From the NCBI GenBank assembly GCA_900318955.1, contig ONMJ01000020.1:1-38062 (forward strand): a DNA stretch of 38,062 nucleotides, in the 5' to 3' direction. Position 1 is the first letter of the stretch; each line of letters starts with the position of its first letter. The translations under genes and the position numbers were made by a program. Positions 32,220 to 38,062 of this stretch are shown piece by piece. The notes under the pieces are model-generated. The model had not been told where the DNA came from. It saw only the letters and a list, made by a program, of their open reading frames with translations, and searched no databases. The stretch is from an uncultured Bacteroidales bacterium. GTDB lineage: Bacteria > Bacteroidota > Bacteroidia > Bacteroidales > UBA932.

Positions 32220-33473
32220 TTATTTCAAGAATTGATCTGCAAAGTTGAGATACTGAATCCAGTCGTAGAGTACGATGTCGTGCCGTCCGTGGCGGAGGTG
32301 ATAGGCGCTCCTTCCCGCGGAGACAGGAAAGGAGACTCTCGGCTGGTCAGGATCCTTGAGCGCCTCTAAACCATAGAGTTCATATACGGGAGCTGCGCCA
32401 AGCAGCGACAGATACTCTCCCTTAGGGTCAGACCATTTATCTCCGTCAGCACTCGCAACATATAGCGGCCTTGGAGCGACGAGAGCGAGCAACTCATGCT
32501 GATCGACCGGGAGGGTGTTCTCTTTGTCGCTGTATTTCAGGTAGTTCCGGCAGAACCAGTGAGGGAATTTGGATTGTATGACCCCGACAGTCTCTCCTAT
32601 TGCTCTCCTTGATAAAGCGGCTCCTGTGCATCCGCTCTCGTTGGATATGACCATGGAGAAGCGCTCATCCAGCGCACCGGCCCAAAGGGCCGTCTTTCCG
32701 AGGCGGGAGTGTCCGATTACAGCAACTTTCCCAATGGAAGAGTCCGATTCCAGATAGTCCATTGCTCTCATGAGGCCCCATGCCCATGTGGAGATGGTTC
32801 CCCAGGAACTTCCAGTGCGCATTTTCGCTTTATAGATGGTCCCATGGACCCCGTTCGTGAATCCATCGTCATAGTCCGGATCGACATCTCCGCAGTAGAA
32901 GGTAGCGACGGCATATCCTCTTGAGAGAATGTACTCATATGGCCATCTTCTTGCCTGAAATCCTCTCGGCTTCTCTCCATATCCATTTCCATCTGCCGCT
33001 ATCTGGGCCTCTGAAGGGAAAGTCACTTCCGGATCCAGAGTCGTTGTATAATTCCCGAAGAAATTGATTCCAAGAAAGGCAGGAACCGGGCCCTTGGCTT
33101 CCTTTGGAAGATAAAGGAGAAGTACCAGAGAGTCAGTCTCCTCTGCATCGAAATATACTGCTATTTCCTTCCTCAGGGCCTTCCCGTCAAAAGCTTCTCC
33201 GGCGGTAAGCTCCCGAAAATGCACACCCTCCGGCTTTCCAGGAACATATCCGAATACTTCTTCGCTGAAAAGCCTGATCAGTTCGGGACGGCGCTTTTTC
33301 TCCCATTGCCTTACAGATCGTACTTTTCGGCCGCTTTCCATACGGAGTGGATCGGGGAGGGAATAGGGTTTAATCAGTGATTCGTCGTAGTTGGCGGTTT
33401 TCTGCGCTGACGTCCCTAAAGGGAAAAGCATCGCGAGAGCGATGCTTGTGAGTATGATTCTAAGACCTTTCAT
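32220..33473 (-). CDS. CE15-like carbohydrate esterase (alpha/beta hydrolase)
   Basis: 417 residues from the ATG at 33473; an upstream extension of 36 codons reads through the uxaC end and is rejected. Signal peptide MKGLRIILTSIALAMLF. Bacterial CE15 (glucuronoyl esterase) features are VAVIGHSRLGKTALWAGALD with the nucleophile Ser, NESGCTGAALSRRAIGETVG, LPVDQHELLALVAPRPLYV, and the C-terminal YDWIQYLNFADQFLK with preceding His. Such enzymes split esters of uronic acids. With uxaC four bases upstream it probably acts on esterified uronates derived from pectin or linked lignin/xylan. The substrate is inferred, not shown. Confidence 0.87.
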   Translation of the reverse strand: MKGLRIILTSIALAMLFPLGTSAQKTANYDESLIKPYSLPDPLRMESGRKVRSVRQWEKKRRPELIRLFSEEVFGYVPGKPEGVHFRELTAGEAFDGKALRKEIAVYFDAEETDSLVLLLYLPKEAKGPVPAFLGINFFGNYTTTLDPEVTFPSEAQIAADGNGYGEKPRGFQARRWPYEYILSRGYAVATFYCGDVDPDYDDGFTNGVHGTIYKAKMRTGSSWGTISTWAWGLMRAMDYLESDSSIGKVAVIGHSRLGKTALWAGALDERFSMVISNESGCTGAALSRRAIGETVGVIQSKFPHWFCRNYLKYSDKENTLPVDQHELLALVAPRPLYVASADGDKWSDPKGEYLSLLGAAPVYELYGLEALKDPDQPRVSFPVSAGRSAYHLRHGRHDIVLYDWIQYLNFADQFLK

Positions 33474-33477
33474 ATTA

Positions 33478-34881
33478 TCAGAATCCGAAATAACGGTCAG
33501 CGTTGTTGTAGCAGATGTCCTTGACCATCTGATGGAGCTGGGCCATCTCGCTGCGCGGAAGTTTGCCCTGCTCGATATCATCTCCGATAAGGTTGCAGAG
33601 TATGCGGCGGAAATACTCGTGGCGAGGATAGCTTAGGAAGCTGCGTGAGTCGGTCAGCATGCCGACGAAGCGGCTGAGAAGACCGAGGGTCGAGAGAGCA
33701 TTCATCTGCTTCCGCATACCGTCTTCCTGATCGAGGAACCACCAGCCGCTGCCGAGCTGCATCTTGCCGGGAACTGTGCCGTCGTTGAATGTGTAAGCCA
33801 TGGTTGCGAAAACCTCGTTGTCCTTCGGGTTGAGGTTGTAGAGGATAGTCTTTGTGAGTTTATCCTCGCTGGCGAGGCGGTCGAGGAATTTATGTCCTGC
33901 CGCGGCGGTATTGAGGTCGTGGATGGCGTCATAGCCTGTGTCGGGACCGAGGATGGCGAACATCCGGGTGTTGTTGTTTCGAATTGCGCCGATATGGAAT
34001 TGCTGAGCCCAGCCGCTTGCATGGTCCATAACTGCGAACTCATAGAGCATGGCGCTTCTGAATTTTGCTAGTTCGCTCTCATCGGGATAACGGCCTTCCA
34101 TCACCTTCTTGAAGATCGAATCCACCTCGCTCTCTGTGTAATCCTCAGCGTAGAAGTTCTCGAGGCCATGATCGGAGAGCTTGCTTCCCATTGAGGCAAA
34201 GAAATCATGACGTTTCTGAAGGGCGTCGATGAGGTCTGCAAAGCTTCGAATCTCTACTCCGGATACTTCAGAAAGCTTTTCTATGTATGCACGGTAAATT
34301 TTCGGGTTCTCGATGGCCATTGCCTTGTCAGGCCGCCATGCGGGGACAACCTTAGTTCCGAAGGGATTCTCGGCTATCTGTTTATGGACATGAAGATCGT
34401 CTACGGGGTCGTCAGTTGTGCAGACTACCTTGACATTGAATTTGCGGATAAGTCCCTGAGCGCGGAATTCTTCTTTCTGGAGCTTCTCGGTGCATTCGTC
34501 ATAAATTTCGCGGGCGGTCTCCGGTTTGAGGATTTTATGGACATCAAATGCCCTTGCAAGCTCGAGGTGGGTCCAGTGGTAGAGGGGGTTCCTCATGGTG
34601 TAGGGGACGGTAGCGGCCCATTTCTCGAATTTCTCATAAGGAGTGCGGTCGCCGGTGATATATTCCTCAGGAACGCCGTTTCCGCGCATTGCCCTCCATT
34701 TATAATGGTCTCCGCCGAGCCAAATCTCCGTAAGATCCCTGAACTTATAGTTGTCAGCAATCATCTGGGGGATAAGGTGGCAATGATAATCGATAATAGG
34801 CATATTCTCCGCGCTCTCATGGTAGAGTTCGCGTGCCGCATCGCTCTGCAGCATGAAGTCCTTTCCAATGTATTCTTCCAT
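33478..34881 (-). CDS. uxaC: Uronate isomerase (glucuronate/galacturonate isomerase)
   Basis: 467 residues, amidohydrolase superfamily. It converts D-galacturonate to D-tagaturonate and D-glucuronate to D-fructuronate. Typical segments are MPIIDYHCHLIPQMIADN with the metal-binding HxH, DLTEIWLGGDHYKWRAMRGNG, VVCTTDDPVDDL, GWAQQFHIGAIRNNNTRMF and GGWWFLDQEDGMRKQMNAL. Transcribed divergently from uxaB and sharing its operator. Confidence 0.96.
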   Translation of the reverse strand: MEEYIGKDFMLQSDAARELYHESAENMPIIDYHCHLIPQMIADNYKFRDLTEIWLGGDHYKWRAMRGNGVPEEYITGDRTPYEKFEKWAATVPYTMRNPLYHWTHLELARAFDVHKILKPETAREIYDECTEKLQKEEFRAQGLIRKFNVKVVCTTDDPVDDLHVHKQIAENPFGTKVVPAWRPDKAMAIENPKIYRAYIEKLSEVSGVEIRSFADLIDALQKRHDFFASMGSKLSDHGLENFYAEDYTESEVDSIFKKVMEGRYPDESELAKFRSAMLYEFAVMDHASGWAQQFHIGAIRNNNTRMFAILGPDTGYDAIHDLNTAAAGHKFLDRLASEDKLTKTILYNLNPKDNEVFATMAYTFNDGTVPGKMQLGSGWWFLDQEDGMRKQMNALSTLGLLSRFVGMLTDSRSFLSYPRHEYFRRILCNLIGDDIEQGKLPRSEMAQLHQMVKDICYNNADRYFGF

Positions 34882-34921
34882 ATTATTATGATGTGTTAGT
34901 GGTTACAGAAATAATTTTTCT

Positions 34922-34981
34922 CAAAGATAAGCACTTTTTTCAAATTTCCGTGCACGTGCACGGAAAAAATTCTTATATTTG
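34922..34981. promoter_or_regulatory. Shared pectin operator with divergent uxaC and uxaB promoters
   Basis: Bases 34945-34966 are a perfect 22-bp palindrome with core TTCCGTGCACGTGCACGGAA, centred at 34955.5. On the minus strand TATCTTTG (34929-34922) drives uxaC, its start 26.5 bases from the operator centre, the same distance as in front of susC. On the plus strand TATATTTG (34974-34981) drives uxaB, 18.5 bases from the centre. One bound dimer would cover the -33 region of both. Confidence 0.82.
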
Positions 34982-35021
34982 CCGCAGAATAATAAAAGAT
35001 ACACTGAAACAACTCAATAAA

Positions 35022-36461
35022 ATGGAAAGATTGAACCGCACCACTGCTCCTCAGGCGAAGCAGTACACAGAAAAAGTTATCCAGTTCGGAGAGGGCAACT
35101 TCCTCCGCGCTTTCATCGAGTGGATTATCTGGAAGACCAATCAGAAGACCGATTTTAACGCATCAGTAGTCGTTGTTCAGCCAATTGAGAAAGGGATGGT
35201 TGACTCTCTCAACGAGCAGGATGGCCTCTACCACCTCAATCTTCAGGGAATCAATGAAGGTCAGGCAGTCGACAGCGTCGATCTTATCGACGTTATTTCC
35301 AGGGGGATCAATCCCTACAGGGACTTCGAGGACTATATCTCTCTCGCAGAGCAGCCTCAGATGAGATTCATAATCTCCAATACCACTGAGGCGGGAATCG
35401 CTTTCGACCCTTCCTGCAAGTTCGACGACAAGCCGGCTTCGTCATATCCCGGAAAGCTAGTTCAGCTCCTTTACCATCGCTACGAGTACTTCAAGGGCGA
35501 CATGACTAAGGGTTTCATTATCTTCCCTTGCGAGCTGATTTTCGAAAACGGCAAGCATCTCAAGGAGTGCATCAGGCAGTATATCGATCTCTGGAATCTT
35601 GGTGATGGGTTCAAAACTTGGTTTGAGAACGCTTGCGGCGTATACAGCACCCTCGTTGACAGAATCGTCCCCGGATATCCTAGGGACAATGCTCCCGCTC
35701 TTTGCGAGCGTGTAGGTTACCAGGACAACCTTCTCGACAAGGCTGAGATATTCCACCTTTGGGTTATCGAGGCTCCGAAGGAGGTCTCTGTGGAATTCCC
35801 TGCTGACAAGGCCGGGCTCCATGTACTCTTCGTCCCCAGCGAGGCTCCTTATCATGAGAGAAAGGTCACACTTCTTAACGGCCCCCATACCGTTCTTTCT
35901 CCTGTCGGATATCTAAGCGGTCTCAATACAGTCCGCGAGTGCTGCGAGGATGAGCAGATCGGAAAGTTTGTCCGCAAGGTTATGTATGATGAGCTTCTCC
36001 CGACTCTCAATCTCCCGAAAGAGGAACTTGAGAAGTTTGCGGCCGATGTCCTCGACAGATTCGTCAATCCTTATGTAAAGCACTTCGTCACCAGTATCAT
36101 GCTCAATTCCTTCCCGAAGTTCAAGACTCGCGATCTTCCCGGTCTCAAGACCTATCTTGAGAGAAAAGGCGAGCTTCCGAAGGGAATCGTTCTCGGTCTT
36201 GCCGGTATCTGCACCTATTATAAGGGAGGCTTCCGCGGAGAGGATGAGATTGTAGTCAATGACGATGAGGCAATAAAGAATCTCCTCAAGGACCTATGGG
36301 CTACAGGAGATGTTGCAAAGGTGGCAGAAGGTGTTCTTGGCGCCGAGTTCATCTGGGGCGAAAATCTCAATGAGATTCCGGGTCTGAGGCAGATGCTCGA
36401 GGGCGACCTCGCTCTGATCCAGGCAGAAGGAATGAGGGCTGCAGTCCAGTCTATCCTGTAG
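35022..36461 (+). CDS. uxaB: Tagaturonate reductase (altronate oxidoreductase)
   Basis: 479 residues from ATG 35022; the frame extends to 34893 across the operator and promoter, so the longer start is rejected. A mannitol-dehydrogenase-type NAD(P) enzyme: VIQFGEGNFLRAFIEWII at the N-terminal cofactor fold, FIISNTTEAGIAFD, FIIFPCELIFENGKHL and VKHFVTSIMLNSFPKFKTRDLP with the catalytic Lys/His region. It reduces tagaturonate to altronate. It is the first gene of a two-gene unit with uxaA, one base apart. Confidence 0.95.
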   Translation: MERLNRTTAPQAKQYTEKVIQFGEGNFLRAFIEWIIWKTNQKTDFNASVVVVQPIEKGMVDSLNEQDGLYHLNLQGINEGQAVDSVDLIDVISRGINPYRDFEDYISLAEQPQMRFIISNTTEAGIAFDPSCKFDDKPASSYPGKLVQLLYHRYEYFKGDMTKGFIIFPCELIFENGKHLKECIRQYIDLWNLGDGFKTWFENACGVYSTLVDRIVPGYPRDNAPALCERVGYQDNLLDKAEIFHLWVIEAPKEVSVEFPADKAGLHVLFVPSEAPYHERKVTLLNGPHTVLSPVGYLSGLNTVRECCEDEQIGKFVRKVMYDELLPTLNLPKEELEKFAADVLDRFVNPYVKHFVTSIMLNSFPKFKTRDLPGLKTYLERKGELPKGIVLGLAGICTYYKGGFRGEDEIVVNDDEAIKNLLKDLWATGDVAKVAEGVLGAEFIWGENLNEIPGLRQMLEGDLALIQAEGMRAAVQSIL

Positions 36462-36462
36462 T

Positions 36463-37962
36463 ATGGCTAAATATCTTCATATCAATCCGGCGGACAATGT
36501 AGCCGTCGCGCTTGAGGATCTTCAGAAAGGGACGGTGGCGACATTCTCGGATGCCGCTGCCGTGACTCTTCTCGAGGATATACCGAGAGGTCATAAATTC
36601 ACTCTCAGGAGCCTCTCCGAAGGCGAAAATGTCATCAAATACGGCTATCCGATCGGTCATGTCATCAGAGATGCTGCCGCTGGTACCCTCGTAGATCATT
36701 CATCGATTAAGACCAATCTCTCCGGAATTCTGGATTATACATATGAGCCTTCTTTGGTAGAGATACCTCCCGCCAAGGAAAAAAGGACATTCATGGGCTT
36801 TCGCCGCTCGGACGGACAGGTAGGAGTTCGCAACCAGATCTGGGTTGTACCCACTGTAGGCTGCGTCAACGGTATTATCTCTGAACTGGTCAAGAGGTTC
36901 TCCGAGGAAATCACAGGAAAGATGGGGAGTGTCGATGCTGTTGTCGCCTATCCTCATAACTACGGCTGCTCCCAGCTCGGTGACGATCATGAGAATACCA
37001 GGCAAATACTTTCCGATATTGTACATCATCCCAACGCAGGCGGGGTCCTTGTGGTTTCTCTCGGTTGTGAGAATAACCAGCTTTCCTCTTTCAGGGAACT
37101 TGTCGGCGATATCGATCCAGAAAGGGTAAAGATGTTCGAGACCCAGAAGGTGAAAGGCGACGAGGTAGAGTATGGGCTCTCTCTCTTGAGGGAGATATTC
37201 TCAGTCTGCTCAAAGGATGAAAGGGAGGAAGTACCTGTGTCTGAGCTTCGTGTAGGCCTTAAATGCGGAGGGTCCGACGGCCTTTCCGGCATTACCGCCA
37301 ATCCTCTTCTCGGTGTTTTCTCCGACTGGCTCGTCGCCCACGGCGGTACTACAGTGCTCACCGAAGTCCCTGAAATGTTCGGGGCTGAGACAATCCTTAT
37401 GAACCGCTGCCAGGATGAGAAGACATTCGAAGATACTGTCCATTTGATTAACGATTTCAAGGGATATTTCATGCGAAACGGTCAGCCGGTCTACGAGAAC
37501 CCTTCTCCCGGGAACAAGGCCGGAGGTATTTCGACTCTCGAGGAGAAATCTCTCGGGTGCACCCAGAAATGCGGAAAGTCGATAGTAAGAGGCGTGCTCA
37601 AATACGGTCAGCGCTTGAAAGTCAAGGGCTTGAATCTTCTTAGCGCCCCCGGTAACGATCTTGTCGCATCGACGGCGCTCGCATCGGCAGGCTGTCAGAT
37701 GGTTCTCTTCACAACAGGACGCGGCACCCCGTTCGGAACGTTCGTCCCGACCATGAAGATATCTACGAACACACCTCTATATGAGAATAAGCCCAACTGG
37801 ATTGATTTCAATGCCGGAGTGATTGCAGGAGATACCCCGATGGATGAGGCTGCCCGTGCGTTTACAGAATTCGTTCTCCAGGTCGCATCCGGCCGGATGG
37901 TCAATAACGAAAAGAATGGTTACCGGGAGATAGCAATTTTCAAAAGCGGAGTGACGCTCTAG
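36463..37962 (+). CDS. uxaA: Altronate dehydratase
   Basis: 499 residues, full length, with N-terminal SAF domain (about 1-90) and the C-terminal catalytic part. Segments are RRSDGQVGVRNQIWVVPTVG, AYPHNYGCSQLGDDHENT, GLKCGGSDGLSGITANPLLG, SLGCTQKCGKS and FTTGRGTPFGTFVPTMKIST; conserved Cys and acidic residues would bind iron. It dehydrates altronate to 2-keto-3-deoxygluconate, the shared product with the KduI/KduD branch. A strong terminator follows. Confidence 0.96.
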   Translation: MAKYLHINPADNVAVALEDLQKGTVATFSDAAAVTLLEDIPRGHKFTLRSLSEGENVIKYGYPIGHVIRDAAAGTLVDHSSIKTNLSGILDYTYEPSLVEIPPAKEKRTFMGFRRSDGQVGVRNQIWVVPTVGCVNGIISELVKRFSEEITGKMGSVDAVVAYPHNYGCSQLGDDHENTRQILSDIVHHPNAGGVLVVSLGCENNQLSSFRELVGDIDPERVKMFETQKVKGDEVEYGLSLLREIFSVCSKDEREEVPVSELRVGLKCGGSDGLSGITANPLLGVFSDWLVAHGGTTVLTEVPEMFGAETILMNRCQDEKTFEDTVHLINDFKGYFMRNGQPVYENPSPGNKAGGISTLEEKSLGCTQKCGKSIVRGVLKYGQRLKVKGLNLLSAPGNDLVASTALASAGCQMVLFTTGRGTPFGTFVPTMKISTNTPLYENKPNWIDFNAGVIAGDTPMDEAARAFTEFVLQVASGRMVNNEKNGYREIAIFKSGVTL

Positions 37963-37964
37963 TA

Positions 37965-38013
37965 AAAAAGAGGCTGTATTCTAAGACTTTTCCAAGGAAT
38001 ACAGCCTCTTTTT
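37965..38013. terminator. Rho-independent terminator, bidirectional
   Basis: AAAAAGAGGCTGTATTC (37965-37981) pairs perfectly with GAATACAGCCTCTTTTT (37997-38013) around a 15-base loop, with A-tract before and T-tract after. It begins two bases after the uxaA stop and can also serve a gene arriving on the minus strand. Confidence 0.92.
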
Positions 38014-38062
38014 TTATATTTTTTTGAAGAAGGCACCGCCGCCGCAATATACGATATGCGGC
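38014..38062 (-). CDS. Possible 3' end of a minus-strand gene (partial)
   Basis: On the minus strand an open frame reads PHIVYCGGGAFFKKI and then stops with TAA at 38016-38014, right at the foot of the bidirectional terminator. That position suggests a convergent gene ending here. Too little is visible to name it. Confidence 0.4.
   Translation of the reverse strand, partial: PHIVYCGGGAFFKKI

Noticed and set aside
33474-33581. N-terminal extension of the CE15-like protein
   Set aside because: The extra 36 codons overlap the end of uxaC in another frame and precede a good signal peptide at 33473.
34207-34899. Open frame of 230 codons antisense to uxaC
   Set aside because: It lies opposite a clear full-length uxaC; long mirror frames are common opposite GC-rich genes, and the composition is not protein-like.
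34893-35021. N-terminal extension of uxaB from 34893
   Set aside because: The extension would translate across the operator and -7 box; the peptide does not fit the family, and ATG 35022 gives the normal N-terminus.
1-38062. tRNA genes or integrated phage
   Set aside because: No cloverleaf-like sequence with CCA-adjacent acceptor stems, integrase, or phage structural gene was seen on reading both strands.

Overview
The window is chromosomal DNA from a member of the Bacteroidota, most likely a gut or rumen Bacteroidales species. The reasons are a SusC/SusD pair inside a polysaccharide utilisation locus, lipobox signal peptides on almost every exported protein, and repeated use of the Bacteroidota promoter form (a TTG near -33 and TAnnTTTG near -7) in front of nearly every transcription unit. 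Shine-Dalgarno sequences are mostly weak. Base composition is moderately GC-rich, falling around 11.7-12.5 kb and in the intergenic regions. Genus cannot be fixed from sequence alone.

Layout. (1) 1-775 is a gene-poor mosaic of REP-like palindromic repeats, including a 154-bp direct duplication; a possible gene start leaves the window on the left. (2) 782-3025 holds an orphan lipoprotein facing a trmB plus lipoprotein operon. (3) 3113-7293 is an amino-sugar operon: FucP-type permease, nagA, nagB, and a secreted EEP-fold hydrolase. It is followed by a 3'-end fragment of a lost CE15-like esterase gene. (4) 7554-11462 is a partial S10 ribosomal operon (L3, L4, L23, L2, S19, L22, S3). It has its own promoter before L3 and a strong terminator right after S3, so S10 on one side and L16/L29/S17 on the other are not adjacent. 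(5) 11519-12518 is an RNA-rich stretch: a roughly 175-nt highly structured RNA with its own promoter and terminator, a small HTH-type gene just beyond that terminator, and a second structured leader with a 10-codon ORF. (6) 12519-37962 is a pectin (homogalacturonan) locus in four transcription units.

Pectin system. Unit A (12519-18802) encodes GH28, a CE12-CE8 fusion esterase, GH105 and a PL1 pectate lyase. Unit B (18891-31932) encodes a SusC with a fused OmpA domain, SusD, a large surface lipoprotein, KduD, KduI, a DUF4861-type lipoprotein and GH43. Unit C (minus strand, 34881-32220) encodes UxaC and a CE15-like esterase. Unit D (35022-37962) encodes UxaB and UxaA. Together they de-esterify and cut pectin at the surface, import oligomers, cleave unsaturated ends, and convert both 5-keto-4-deoxyuronate (KduI, KduD) and galacturonate (UxaC, UxaB, UxaA) to 2-keto-3-deoxygluconate. 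KDG kinase, KDPG aldolase and an inner-membrane uronate transporter are not in the window.

The most notable signal is a shared, nearly perfect palindrome (TTCCGTGCACGTGCACGGAA) placed over the -33 region of all four pectin promoters. It is a probable LacI-family operator defining one regulon. Other points for a second look are the SusC-OmpA fusion, the structured RNA next to S3, the split S10 operon, and the REP-like mosaic.
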